From Nocardioides marmorisolisilvae (GTDB taxonomy: Bacteria; Actinomycetota; Actinomycetes; Propionibacteriales; Nocardioidaceae): a DNA stretch of 64,000 nucleotides. The position numbers were made by a program, and so were the translations under genes. The notes below the pieces were generated by a model, which ran no database searches, had not been told where the DNA came from, and saw only the letters and a list, made by a program, of their open reading frames with translations. Below are positions 51,885 to 60,817 of the stretch, piece by piece. Every line of letters starts with the position of its first letter. Within the stretch, counting starts at the first letter, position 1. The stretch is taken from positions 62,001-126,000 of the forward strand of contig NZ_RJSG01000002.1 of the NCBI RefSeq assembly GCF_003725775.1, read 5' to 3'.

Positions 51885-52274
51885 ATGCTCCAGCCACTTC
51901 CCGCGGTCGACCGGTTCCTGGACGCGGTCCGCAACGCCACCATCGACGAGTGCGACGCCTGGGCGTCCGACGTCCTGCTGGACGCGACCGTCCCGAACTG
52001 GCGGATGCACCGTCGCGGCGTCGAGGACCTGCGGGCGACGTACCGGGGTTGGTTCGCCGATCCCGGGGAGTTCGAGACGCTGCGCCGGATCCCGATCCCG
52101 ACGGGCGAGGTCGTCGACTACCTGCTGGCCTGGCAGGAGGACGGGGTTCCGCACACGGCGCACCACCTGCACGTCCTGGACGTCGTCGACGACCGGATCG
52201 TCGCGGACACCGTGCTCTGCGGGGGTCGGTGGCCGGCGGGTCTGATGGCCGAGATGGAGGCCGCGGATGCTTGA
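51885..52274 (+). CDS. SnoaL-like/NTF2-fold protein
   Basis: 129 residues. LPAVDRFLDAVRNATIDECDAWASDVLLDATVPNWRMHRRGVEDLRATYRGWFADPGEFETLRRIPIPTGEVVDYLLAWQEDGVPHTAHHLHVLDVVDDRIVADTVLCGG is a typical cone-shaped NTF2 pattern, including the final I-V-A-D-T strand. These folds often tailor polyketides or act on small molecules. ATG 51885 follows GCGAGGC; an earlier ATG at 51858 is possible. The gene starts a run of three overlapping genes behind the SARP-type promoter. Confidence 0.75.
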   Translation: MLQPLPAVDRFLDAVRNATIDECDAWASDVLLDATVPNWRMHRRGVEDLRATYRGWFADPGEFETLRRIPIPTGEVVDYLLAWQEDGVPHTAHHLHVLDVVDDRIVADTVLCGGRWPAGLMAEMEAADA

Positions 52275-53253
52275 GCCCCGGACGGTGCTCGACTCGGTCG
52301 AGGAGCTGCTGGCCGGCGCCGACGGACTCACCGCGATCGACAGCGTCGGCAAGTCCGGCGCTGCTCTGGACCGGGTCACCATCGACGGTGCGCCTTACGT
52401 CGTGAAGTACCTCGACCCCGACGTCGACTGGACGATCCGCGTCGCGCAGGTCCCGGCGACGGCCCCGGTCGAGGTGTGGCGGCGCGGACTGCTGCACGCA
52501 CTGCCGCCGGAGATCGACAGCCCGATCGTCGGGGTGGCCAGCCTGGGCGCCAAGGCCGTGCTGCTGATGCGGGACGTCTCGCCGTGGTTGGTGCCGGTCG
52601 GCGACGACCCGATCCCGGCGGCCCAGAACGAGGGCTTCCTGGACCACATGGCCGCCATGCACGTGCACTTCTGGGCGAGCGCCGAGGCGATTGATGTCGT
52701 CACGCCCGAGCGCCGCTACCTCGAGCTCTCCCCGCAGATGGCCGAAGCAGAGGCCGAGCTCGGCTCGGACCACCTGGTGCCGCAGCTGGTCGCCCGGGGG
52801 TGGCCGTTGTTCGGCGAGGTCGCCCCCCGGGCCGCCGCGGTCGTGCTGCCGCTGGCTCACGACCCGCGACCCCTGGTGGCGGCGATGGAGAACACACCGC
52901 AGACCTTCATCCACGGCAACTGGAAGCTCGACAACCTCGGCACCCACGACGACGGCCGGACGATCCTGTTCGACTGGGAGCTGCCGGGCCGGGGTGCCCC
53001 GCTCGCGGACGTCGCCTGGTACCTGGCGATCAACTGCCGCCGGCTGCCGGTCAGCAAGGAGCAGGCCCTCGAGATCTACCGCGACGCGCTGCACCGCCGC
53101 GGCGTCGACACGCGGCCCTGGTGGGACCGCCAGCTCGGCCTCGCGCTGATCGGTGCGCTGGTGCACTTCGGCTGGGAGAAAGCTCTCGGCGGGTACGACG
53201 AGGAGCTGGCCTGGTGGGAGGACCGCGTGCTCGAGAACGCGCACCTGCTGTGA
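52267..53253 (+). CDS. Phosphotransferase (APH/choline-kinase-like), catalytic Asp changed
   Basis: 328 residues of the aminoglycoside phosphotransferase superfamily. The Brenner loop reads TFIHGNWKLDNLG (about 216-228), where HxDxxxxN would be expected; Asn replaces Asp. The metal motif LFDWELPGRG (about 237-246) is intact. The N-lobe is VTIDGAPYVVKYLDPDVDWT with a Lys (about 46). It may phosphorylate a small molecule weakly or be a pseudokinase. It overlaps the SnoaL gene by eight bases, and the methyltransferase follows with GTGA overlap. Confidence 0.78.
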   Translation: MLEPRTVLDSVEELLAGADGLTAIDSVGKSGAALDRVTIDGAPYVVKYLDPDVDWTIRVAQVPATAPVEVWRRGLLHALPPEIDSPIVGVASLGAKAVLLMRDVSPWLVPVGDDPIPAAQNEGFLDHMAAMHVHFWASAEAIDVVTPERRYLELSPQMAEAEAELGSDHLVPQLVARGWPLFGEVAPRAAAVVLPLAHDPRPLVAAMENTPQTFIHGNWKLDNLGTHDDGRTILFDWELPGRGAPLADVAWYLAINCRRLPVSKEQALEIYRDALHRRGVDTRPWWDRQLGLALIGALVHFGWEKALGGYDEELAWWEDRVLENAHLL

Positions 53254-54008
53254 GCGAGTTCGCGGCGTACGACGTAGCGGCGGCGTCCTGGGACCAGGGC
53301 CCCGGTCGCCTGTACGGCGCGACGGCGGACGCCCTGCTGGAGGTGGCGCCGGTCCCGGTGGCCGGAGCCCGGGTGCTCGACCTGGGAGCCGGGACCGGTA
53401 TCGCCGGCCGCGCGGCGCTGGGGCGCGGAGCTGCCTCGGTCGTGGCCACGGACCGGGCCGCCGAGATGCTGCGCCAGGGTGTCGGCCGGATCGGGGTCCA
53501 AGCCGACGCCAACCGGCTGCCGTTCGCCGACGGATCGTTCGACCTGGTGGTCGCGGCCTTCGTGATCAACCACCTCGACGACCCGGTGCGCGGCCTCGGC
53601 GAGTGCCGCCGGGTGGCGACCGCGATCGTGGCCTCGAGCTTCGACCGGAGCTGGGACCACCCGGCGAAGACCGTCGTCGACGAGGTGATGGCGCAGGTCG
53701 GCTTCGTCGCGCCGGACTGGTACGCCGCGGTCCAGGTGACCAACGACCAGGTGAAGGACCCCGTCGAGCTGGGAAGGCTGGCCGAGGAGGCCGGGTACAC
53801 CCAGGTGACCGTGAACCGGATCGAGGTCCCGACCGGGATCACCGACCCGGCGGCGATGGTGGAGTGGCGCTGGGGGATGGCGCACCTGGCGCCGTTCGTG
53901 GCCGGCCTCGACGCCGAGACCCGGGAGCGGATGCGGGTCCGATCCGAGGAGGCGGCGGTCGGCCTGCCACCGGTGGTCGTGCCGATGCTGGCGCTCAGCG
54001 CATCCTGA
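53250..54008 (+). CDS. Class I SAM-dependent methyltransferase
   Basis: 252 residues. SAM motif I is GARVLDLGAGTGIAGRAALGRGAASVVATDRAAEMLRQ (about 39-75), and the acidic motif FADGSFDLVVAAFVINHLDDPVRGLGECRRV follows. It shares the run SnoaL-APH-methyltransferase behind site A; it could modify a small molecule with the two other genes. The last 14 bases overlap the convergent SARP gene. Confidence 0.83.
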   Translation: MSEFAAYDVAAASWDQGPGRLYGATADALLEVAPVPVAGARVLDLGAGTGIAGRAALGRGAASVVATDRAAEMLRQGVGRIGVQADANRLPFADGSFDLVVAAFVINHLDDPVRGLGECRRVATAIVASSFDRSWDHPAKTVVDEVMAQVGFVAPDWYAAVQVTNDQVKDPVELGRLAEEAGYTQVTVNRIEVPTGITDPAAMVEWRWGMAHLAPFVAGLDAETRERMRVRSEEAAVGLPPVVVPMLALSAS

Positions 54009-57000
54009 GCCGCCACGCCTGCAGACGGCGGTCGGCCTCGGCGCGCAGCACGTCCGGGTGGTCGCTCGTGGTGGCGAGACGATCGGCGAGAGCTTCGGCC
54101 CGGGTCAGCAGGGTCGCGTTCCCGAGCGCGGCCGCCGTGTCCCCGCCCCACCACCACGCCTCGACGCCGATGCTGTCCTGGGCCGCCTCGAGGTCGCGCG
54201 CGACGTCGTCGAGATCGATCGGTTCGCCGAGCCCGGCCCGCGCCTGGTGGGCGAGCAGGCGCGCGACCGAGGAGTACCGCGGAACGCCGATCGCGTCGGC
54301 CGAGGCGATCAACGCCGTCGCCTGCTCCACGGCCGCCTCGGCGTCTCCGGTCAGGAGCGACAGCCGTCCGCGGAGCAGGGCCAGCTTCAGCTCGAGCCTC
54401 CACCCGAAGACCAGGGTTCCGGTCATGGCCGCCTCGGCGTCCTGCAGGTAGCGGGCCGCAGCATCGGCGTCGCCGGCGAGCAGTCGGTCGTCGGCCAGGT
54501 CCTCGAGGGCTGCGACCCGGACCTCCGGCGTGCCCAGGCCGTCGGCGTACTCGAGCGCCTCGAGGTGGACGTCGCGGGCCTCGTCGACCGCCCCCACGTT
54601 GCGCAGCACCCAGCCCGCGCTGTTCGACCCCCGGCCGCCGAAACGTGGCACCTGCCGTCGCTCGACCTCCTCGGTGTATTGCCGGAACGCAGCCAGGGCG
54701 TCGTGCGCGCGACCGGCTGCGGCGTGGGCGTGCCCGGTGAACAGCCAGGCGTGCATCGTGGCGGAGGTGTGGTCGACGTGCACACCGGGCCGGGTCGCCG
54801 GTCGCATCAGCTCGATCGCGCCCGGCGCCTGGCTGCGGTGGGCCAGCAGCGCTCCCAGCCAGGCCGAGGACGTCAGCCGGTCCGTCCCTGAGGTCGCATC
54901 GACCGCCTTCCGGAGCAGGTCCTCGGCTGCGTCCAGCTGACCGCGGGCGTGCAGGGTGCGTCCGCCGATGACCTGGCACCGGGCGCGGACGGCCGGGTCC
55001 TCGGCGGTGACCTCACCGTCGTGGGCGAAGCGGACGGCGTCGTCGAGCCGCCGGTCGAAGTACGCCGCCCAGGCGCTCAGCTGGTGGCCCTCGGCTCCGC
55101 TGGACGCCGTGGCGGCGACGTCCGCCTCGGCGTCGGCGTAGTGCCCGCGACGGATCTTGATGCGAGCCCGGGCCAGCAGAGTCTGGTCGTCCGGGGCGAG
55201 GCGCTGCGACTGGTCGAGCAGGGTCTCGGCGGTGGAGTGGTCGAACCGGTCCGCCGCGCGGGCGGCCGCCTCCCGCAGGGACCGGGCGGCCAACGCGGTG
55301 TCGCCGCCGAGACGGGCGTGCTCGGCCACCACGACCGGGTCGGAGTCGGCCCGCTCGGCGAGCACCGTGCTCGCCCGGCGGTGCAGCAGCGCGGCCCGGC
55401 TGCCCCGCGCGCTGTCGGCCAGGGCCTGGCGGACCAGGGCGTGCCGGAAGCGGAAGCGGCCCGCGTCCTCGACCAGCAGGTTGCGGTCGGTCGCGGTCTC
55501 CAGGTCGACCAGCACCTCCAGCGGCTGGCGGCCCAGCACCGAGGCGAGCAGGTCCACGTCGAGCTCGTCGCCCAGGACCGCGGCGCTGCGGATCAGGTCG
55601 GCACCGCTGCCCAGGTCGTCGCAGCGCTTCTCGATCGCGGCGACCAGGGAGGGTGGCAGGTCACCCTCGCCTGCGGCGGCGAGCTCGCTGAGGAACAGCG
55701 GGTGCCCGCCCGAGCGCTCGTGCAGGTCCTCGGCGCGGTCGGCGCCGACCAGCTCGCCGACTGCGGCGCGGTCCAGCGGCCCGAGGTTGACCACCTCGTT
55801 GGCCGGGAACGGGGTGCCCTCGGCCGGGCGCACGGCGGCCACGATCAGCAGGCCGGCCCGGCGCCGCTCGACGAAGCGCGCCCAGTCCGCCAGGGTCGGC
55901 CCGGCGAGGTGTGCGTCGTCGAGCACCACGATCGCCCCGGTCTCGCCGGCGATCCGGGCGAGCACGCCGCTGGTGGCGGCGTACAGGGTCGCGAGGCCGA
56001 GCGCGCCGTCGGGGATCGAGCCCGCGCGCCCGTCCTCGCTGGTCTCCAGGCCGAGCAGCGGGCCGAGGACCGCGGCGTCCTCGGCGAGCAGCGCGCCGGG
56101 GTCGTCGCTGCGACGCAGGTGCTCGCCGATCGCGGCGAGCAGCACGTCCAGGGGAGTGGCGGCGTCCAGCGTCCCGCAGGTTCCGAACAGGACGGTGTCG
56201 CCGGCCTCCGCGCGGGCCTCGGACCAGGTCCGCAGCAGGGTGGTCTTGCCGATCCCGCCCTCGCCGACCACGACGGCGATGCGCACCCCCGCGGAGGTCC
56301 GGTTCGCCAGGGCGTCGAGGTGCGCGAGCTGGCTGGCGCGGCCGACCACCGTCGTCGGGGCAACAACCCTGGCGGTCGCTGCGAGCTCGCCGCGGAGGAT
56401 CGCCTCGTGCAGGTCCTCCGTCTCGGGCGCGGGATCGGCACCGAGCTCCTCGGCGATGAGCTCGCGCAGCGACGCGAAGGTCGCCAGCGCCGCCGCCGGC
56501 CGTCCGCCGGCTGCGTGGGCACGCATCACCAGGCGCACTGCGTCCTCGTCGTACGGGTCCTCCTGGACGGCCGCCGATGCCAGGTCGAGGGCGTCGAGCC
56601 AGTCGCCGGAGGCGAGCAGCGCGCCGGCGGCGGCACGTCGGGCACGGTGGACGATCCGCTGGGCGGCGGCGTGGTCGGCCAGGACCCAGTCGGCCGTGGT
56701 CGCCGGGACCGGGAGCGGCCCGCGCAGCAGCGAGATCGCCACCCGGGCCGCTGCCGAGGCGGAGGCGGTGGTGCCGCTGGTGGTTCGATCCTCGATCGCC
56801 GCGACCAGGCGGGCCAGCTCGTCGAGGTCGAGCCAGTCGTAGCGGAGCCGGTAGCCGTGGTCCCCGTGCTCCACCGCGGTACTGCCCAGCGCCCGGCGCA
56901 GGCGGCTGGACAGGACGGCGACCTGGTCGGCGGGTTTCGCCGGTGGTTTCTCGTCCCACAGGGCGTCGACCAGCGCTTCGGTCTCGACGGCCCGCCCGCG

Positions 57001-57111
57001 CGCCATCGCGAGGAGCCGGAGCAGCAGCCTGGCCTTGCGATCGACCACGGCGCTCACGTCGAGGCCGTCGATCGACAGCTCACCGAGCACACGCACCGAC
57101 AGCGCATCCAC
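53995..57111 (-). CDS. SARP/BTAD-type transcriptional regulator with ATPase and TPRs
   Basis: 1038 residues. Residues about 1-90: OmpR-like winged helix (VRVLGELSIDGLDVSAVVDRKARLLLRLLA, then LWDEKPPAKPADQVAVLSSRLRRALG). About 95-245: BTAD helices. About 250-450: AAA/NB-ARC ATPase with VGEGGIGKTTLLR (about 280) and IVVLDDAHLAG (about 394). About 500-1038: TPR-like helices. This is an AfsR/LAL-like large activator. GTG 57111 has a TAGGCT -10 box (57118-57123) six bases upstream. The cupin gene and the SnoaL operon nearby carry matching direct repeats and are probable targets. Confidence 0.9.
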   Translation of the reverse strand: MDALSVRVLGELSIDGLDVSAVVDRKARLLLRLLAMARGRAVETEALVDALWDEKPPAKPADQVAVLSSRLRRALGSTAVEHGDHGYRLRYDWLDLDELARLVAAIEDRTTSGTTASASAAARVAISLLRGPLPVPATTADWVLADHAAAQRIVHRARRAAAGALLASGDWLDALDLASAAVQEDPYDEDAVRLVMRAHAAGGRPAAALATFASLRELIAEELGADPAPETEDLHEAILRGELAATARVVAPTTVVGRASQLAHLDALANRTSAGVRIAVVVGEGGIGKTTLLRTWSEARAEAGDTVLFGTCGTLDAATPLDVLLAAIGEHLRRSDDPGALLAEDAAVLGPLLGLETSEDGRAGSIPDGALGLATLYAATSGVLARIAGETGAIVVLDDAHLAGPTLADWARFVERRRAGLLIVAAVRPAEGTPFPANEVVNLGPLDRAAVGELVGADRAEDLHERSGGHPLFLSELAAAGEGDLPPSLVAAIEKRCDDLGSGADLIRSAAVLGDELDVDLLASVLGRQPLEVLVDLETATDRNLLVEDAGRFRFRHALVRQALADSARGSRAALLHRRASTVLAERADSDPVVVAEHARLGGDTALAARSLREAAARAADRFDHSTAETLLDQSQRLAPDDQTLLARARIKIRRGHYADAEADVAATASSGAEGHQLSAWAAYFDRRLDDAVRFAHDGEVTAEDPAVRARCQVIGGRTLHARGQLDAAEDLLRKAVDATSGTDRLTSSAWLGALLAHRSQAPGAIELMRPATRPGVHVDHTSATMHAWLFTGHAHAAAGRAHDALAAFRQYTEEVERRQVPRFGGRGSNSAGWVLRNVGAVDEARDVHLEALEYADGLGTPEVRVAALEDLADDRLLAGDADAAARYLQDAEAAMTGTLVFGWRLELKLALLRGRLSLLTGDAEAAVEQATALIASADAIGVPRYSSVARLLAHQARAGLGEPIDLDDVARDLEAAQDSIGVEAWWWGGDTAAALGNATLLTRAEALADRLATTSDHPDVLRAEADRRLQAWRLRMR

Positions 57112-57136
57112 GTGCGGAGCCTATCGCCGCGACCCG

Positions 57137-57171
57137 GCTGCAACCGGGCTGCAAGGTCGCGGCGGCAGGGT
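57137..57171 (+). promoter_or_regulatory. SARP-type promoter: GCTGCAA direct repeats, site B
   Basis: GCTGCAA at 57137-57143 and 57148-57154, 11 bases apart, then 11 bases, then -10 CAGGGT (57166-57171). This is the same geometry and orientation as site A, between the regulator gene and the cupin gene. Confidence 0.6.
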
Positions 57172-57216
57172 CGTTCCAGAGCCGAGAGCGGCTCGAGGAG
57201 ACCAAGGGAGAACACC

Positions 57217-57585
57217 ATGAGCACGAGCACGAGCACGAAGGCGGATCAGAAGAACTTCGGGACCCCGGACGAGACCCGCTCGTTCGAGCGCGGCAAGGTC
57301 GACATCGTCTCGGTCGCCGGTTCCGACATCGGCCGGCTGACGCTGGAGCCCGGTTGGCGCTGGTCCGAGCACGTGAAGCCGATCGCCGGCACCGACCTGT
57401 GCGAGGCGCCGCACTTCCAGTTCCAGCTCTCCGGCCACCTGAAGATCCGGATGGAGGACGGCACCGAGTACGACGGTCGCCCGGGCGACGTCGTCTCGGT
57501 CCCGCACGGCCACGACGCCTGGGTGGTCGGGGACGAGACCGTGGTCCTCGTGGACTGGTGGGGCGCCAGCAACTACGCCAAGTGA
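57217..57585 (+). CDS. Cupin domain protein
   Basis: 122 residues. Small cupin: LEPGWRWSEHVKPIAGTDLCEAPHFQFQLSGHLKIRMEDGTEYDGRPGDVVSVPHGHDAWVVGDETVVLVDWW (about 43-115), with His in SEHVKP and the P-H-G-H pair that could bind metal. It has GGGAG before ATG and the SARP-like site B upstream. Divergent from the SARP gene, so a direct regulatory target is likely. Function unknown. Confidence 0.75.
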   Translation: MSTSTSTKADQKNFGTPDETRSFERGKVDIVSVAGSDIGRLTLEPGWRWSEHVKPIAGTDLCEAPHFQFQLSGHLKIRMEDGTEYDGRPGDVVSVPHGHDAWVVGDETVVLVDWWGASNYAK

Positions 57586-57590
57586 GGCGG

Positions 57591-57620
57591 GAGCCCGGGT
57601 GCGTCCGCGCACCCGGGCTC
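57591..57620 (+). terminator. Terminator hairpin after the cupin gene
   Basis: A perfect 13-bp stem GAGCCCGGGTGCG / CGCACCCGGGCTC closes a TCCG loop six bases after the stop. There is no T-tract, as is frequent in actinobacteria. Confidence 0.7.
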
Positions 57621-57648
57621 ACCACGTGAGCAGGACCACGTAGCCAAC

Positions 57649-57682
57649 TAAGGTCACCCTTACTATGGTTAGGCATACCTAA
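57649..57682. promoter_or_regulatory. DtxR/IdeR iron boxes before the siderophore-uptake operon
   Basis: The box at 57664-57682 (core GGTTAGGC...ACCTAA) matches the 19-bp DtxR consensus at about 15 positions. A second inverted repeat TAAGG-TCAC-CCTTA (57649-57662) lies just upstream. A -10 candidate TACTAT (57661-57666) is overlapped. Confidence 0.75.
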
Positions 57683-57702
57683 CTACGTAGAAGGATGACC
57701 CG

Positions 57703-58746
57703 ATGCTTCCACGCTTCTCCCGCGCCGGTGCTGCCGCCGCGGTCCTCGCTGTCACCCTGGCCGGCGCCCTTGCCGCCTGCGGCTCGAGCAGCGACGACAC
57801 CAAGGGCGCTGACGCCACCGGCGACACCAGCGCGTTCCCGGTGACCGTCAAGCACGCCTTCGGCGAGACCACGATCACCAAGAAGCCCACCCGGGTCGCG
57901 ACGGTCGCCTGGGCCAACCACGAGGTGCCGCTCTCGCTCGGCATCGTCCCGGTCGGGATGAGCAAGGCCGCCTGGGGCGACGACGACGGCGACGGCGTGC
58001 TGCCGTGGGTCGAGGACAAGCTCAACGACCTGGGAGCGAAGGCGCCGGTGCTCTTCGACGAGTCGGACGGCATCGACTTCGAGGCCGTCGCCGACACCCG
58101 CCCGGACGTCATCCTCGCGGCGTACTCGGGGCTGACCAAGGAGGAGTACGAGAAGCTCTCCAAGATCGCCCCGACCATCGCCGAGCCCGGTCTGCCCTGG
58201 GCCACCACGATGAACCAGATGATCGAGATGGAGAGCGAAGCGCTCGGTCTCAAGGCCGAGGGTGACGCCCTGGTGAAGAAGCTCGACGGCGAGATCCAGA
58301 CCTCGCTGGAGGCGCACCCCTCGATCGAGGGCAAGAAGTTCCTGTTCAGCTACGTCGACCCGAAGGACATGAGCCAGATCGGGTTCTACACCACGCACGA
58401 CACCCGTCCGGGCTTCCTGCTCGATCTCGGTCTGCCGGCTCCCGAGCTGGTCGCCGCGCGCTCGGCGAAGTCGAAGACGTTCTACGAGACGGTCAGCTCC
58501 GAGAAGGCCTCCGAGCTCGACGACGTCGACGTGTTCGTCGGCTACGGCCAGGGTGACGGCTCGACGCTCGCGTCGCTCCAGAAGGATCCGCTGATCGGCA
58601 AGATCCCGGCGATCAAGAAGGGTGCCGTCGCGATCCTGCAGGACTCGACGCCGCTGGCCGCGTCGGCGAACCCGTCGCCGCTCTCCATCGGCTGGGGGAT
58701 CGACCGCTACTTCGACCTCCTCGCCGCGGCGGCCGACAAGGCGTGA
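57703..58746 (+). CDS. Iron-siderophore ABC transporter, substrate-binding lipoprotein
   Basis: 347 residues. A lipoprotein signal with lipobox LAAC (Cys about 26) is followed by a class III binding-protein fold: FPVTVKHAFGETTITKKPTRVATVAWANHEVPLSLGIVPVGMSKAAWGDDDGDGVLPW, then VIAAY-type helix (VILAAYSGLTKEEYEKLSKIAPTIAEPG). It captures a ferric-siderophore outside the membrane. AAGGATG precedes ATG; the DtxR boxes are immediately upstream, so it is induced in iron starvation. It begins a five-gene unit with overlaps. Confidence 0.93.
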   Translation: MLPRFSRAGAAAAVLAVTLAGALAACGSSSDDTKGADATGDTSAFPVTVKHAFGETTITKKPTRVATVAWANHEVPLSLGIVPVGMSKAAWGDDDGDGVLPWVEDKLNDLGAKAPVLFDESDGIDFEAVADTRPDVILAAYSGLTKEEYEKLSKIAPTIAEPGLPWATTMNQMIEMESEALGLKAEGDALVKKLDGEIQTSLEAHPSIEGKKFLFSYVDPKDMSQIGFYTTHDTRPGFLLDLGLPAPELVAARSAKSKTFYETVSSEKASELDDVDVFVGYGQGDGSTLASLQKDPLIGKIPAIKKGAVAILQDSTPLAASANPSPLSIGWGIDRYFDLLAAAADKA

Positions 58747-59789
58747 GCCTGACCCACGAGCTCGAGGTGCTGCCCGCTGCCGCCGCCACACGGCAGCGGG
58801 TGGCACCTCGGACCACGCTCCTCCTCGTCGCGATCGGCCTCGTCTGCCTGGCCGCCATCGCGTCGGTGGCCATCGGTGTCCGCACCACCGGATGGCACGA
58901 CATCGTTCTCGGGCTCTCCGGCGACGACTCGACGATCGGCTCGGCCGCCGTCGTGAAACGGATCCCGCGAACGGTGCTCGCTCTCCTCGTCGGCGGGGCT
59001 CTCGGGCTCGCCGGCGCGGTGATGCAGGGCATCACCCGCAACCCGCTGGCGGATCCCGGCCTGCTCGGCATCACGATGGGCGCGGCGCTCGCGGTCGTCA
59101 CCGGGATCGCCTTCCTCGGCCTGGCCGACCCGGCGTCGTACCTGTGGGTGGCGATCGGCGGCGCAGCGGTGACCGCGGTCCTGGTGTACCTGCTCGGCTC
59201 GATGGGCCGTGGAGGGCCGACGCCGCTCAAGCTCACCCTGGCCGGGGCCGCGACCTCGGCCGCCTGCTCGTCGCTGGTCAGCGCGATCCTGCTTCCCCGG
59301 ATCGACGTGATGAACGAGTTCCGCTTCTGGGAGATCGGCGGCGTCGGCGGCGCGGACTGGCACCGGATCGGCCTGGCGCTGCCGTTCCTCGCTGTCGGCC
59401 TGGCGATCTGTCTGGTCTCCGCCCGCGGTCTCAACCTGCTGGCGCTCGGCGACGACGTCGCCGCGGGCCTCGGACAGGACGTCACCCGGACCCGACTCGT
59501 TGCCGGAGCCGGCTCGGTGATCCTGTGCGGTGCGGCGACCGCGATCGCCGGACCGATCGCCTTCGTCGGGCTGCTGGTGCCGCACCTGTGCCGCCAGCTC
59601 GTCGGCGTCGACCACCGCTGGCTGCTGCCGACCTCGGTGCTCCTCGGCGCCGGCTGGCTCACCGCCGCCGACGTGCTCGGTCGCCTGATCGCCCGGCCGG
59701 CCGAGGTCGACGTCGGCATCGTTGCGGCCCTGCTCGGCGCCCCCTTCTTCATCTGGCTGGTTCGTCGCACCAAGGTGCGTGCGCTGTGA
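58743..59789 (+). CDS. Iron-siderophore ABC transporter, FecCD permease 1
   Basis: 348 residues with about nine to ten membrane helices. Conserved features include RIPRTVLALLVGGALGLAGAVMQGITRNPLADPGLLGITMGA (about 78-118) and AGPIAFVGLLVPHLCRQLVGVDHR (about 261-284), the usual FecCD/BtuC segments. It forms the transport channel with the next permease. GTG start overlaps the binding-protein gene (GTGA). Confidence 0.93.
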   Translation: MSLTHELEVLPAAAATRQRVAPRTTLLLVAIGLVCLAAIASVAIGVRTTGWHDIVLGLSGDDSTIGSAAVVKRIPRTVLALLVGGALGLAGAVMQGITRNPLADPGLLGITMGAALAVVTGIAFLGLADPASYLWVAIGGAAVTAVLVYLLGSMGRGGPTPLKLTLAGAATSAACSSLVSAILLPRIDVMNEFRFWEIGGVGGADWHRIGLALPFLAVGLAICLVSARGLNLLALGDDVAAGLGQDVTRTRLVAGAGSVILCGAATAIAGPIAFVGLLVPHLCRQLVGVDHRWLLPTSVLLGAGWLTAADVLGRLIARPAEVDVGIVAALLGAPFFIWLVRRTKVRAL

Positions 59790-60817
59790 GCGCCGTCCTC
59801 GCCGACCTGGTCGTCGGCCGACGACGCCGGGTCCGTCGCCGCGGCGCCGTGGTCGCCGTGCTCGCCGCCCTGGTGGTGACCATCTTCGCGGTCAGCCTGA
59901 TGGTCGGGCACACCTACTACCCGCTGATCGACGTCTGGCACGTCATCGTCGGCGACGTCGTTCCGGGCGCTTCGTTCACGGTCGGTGAGCTGCGCCTGCC
60001 GCGCGCATCCCTGGCCGTGCTGGCGGGCTTCGCGTTCGGCATCGGCGGCGTCACGTTCCAGACGATGCTGCGCAACCCGCTCGCCTCGCCGGACATCATC
60101 GGCATCAGCCAGGGAGCCTCGGCGGCCGGCGTCTTCGCCATCGTCGTCCTCGGCTACTCCGGACCGACCGTCTCGGTGGTCGCGGTGGTCGCGGCTCTGG
60201 TCACCGCGCTGCTCATCTACCTGCTGGCCTGGAAGGACGGCGTGGTCGGCACCCGTCTGGTGCTGGTCGGCATCGGGATCGCGGCGATGCTGCACAGCGT
60301 CATCTCCTGGGTTCTCCTGCGCGCCTCGCAGTGGGACCTCCAGGTCGCCATGCGCTGGCTGACGGGCAGCCTCAACCACGCGTCCTGGGACGTCGTCATC
60401 CCGCTGCTGGTCGCGGTCCTGGCGGCAACCCCGGTGCTGCTGTCCCAGGGCCGACCGCTGGCGCTGCTGGAGCTCGGTGACGACACGGCTGCCGCCCTCG
60501 GCGTACCGGTCGAGCGGACGCGGCTGGTCTCGATCGTCGCTGCCGTGCTGCTGATCGCCTGTGCGACCGCAGCCGCCGGGCCGATCGCCTTCGTTGCGTT
60601 CCTCGCCGGGCCGATCGCGGCCCGGCTGGTCGGCCCCGGGGCTTCGTTGCTGGTGCCTGCCGGACTTGTCGGCGCGCTGATCGTGCTGCTCGCCGACCAG
60701 GTCGGCCAGTGGGCGCTCGGCACCCGTTACCCGGTCGGCGTCGTCACCGGGGCGCTCGGTGCGCCCTACCTCGTGTACCTGCTCGCCCGGACCAACAAGT
60801 CAGGAGGATCCCTGTGA
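59786..60817 (+). CDS. Iron-siderophore ABC transporter, FecCD permease 2
   Basis: 343 residues, FecCD family. LRLPRASLAVLAGFAFGIGGVTFQTMLRNPLASPDIIGISQGASAAGVFAIV (about 70-120) and AAAGPIAFVAFLAGPIAARLVGPGASLLVPAGLVGAL (about 253-289) are visible. It pairs with permease 1. GTG overlaps the previous stop as GTGA. The N-terminus is Arg-rich (VGRRRRVRRRGAVV), a cytoplasmic end before the first helix. Confidence 0.93.
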   Translation: MSAVLADLVVGRRRRVRRRGAVVAVLAALVVTIFAVSLMVGHTYYPLIDVWHVIVGDVVPGASFTVGELRLPRASLAVLAGFAFGIGGVTFQTMLRNPLASPDIIGISQGASAAGVFAIVVLGYSGPTVSVVAVVAALVTALLIYLLAWKDGVVGTRLVLVGIGIAAMLHSVISWVLLRASQWDLQVAMRWLTGSLNHASWDVVIPLLVAVLAATPVLLSQGRPLALLELGDDTAAALGVPVERTRLVSIVAAVLLIACATAAAGPIAFVAFLAGPIAARLVGPGASLLVPAGLVGALIVLLADQVGQWALGTRYPVGVVTGALGAPYLVYLLARTNKSGGSL

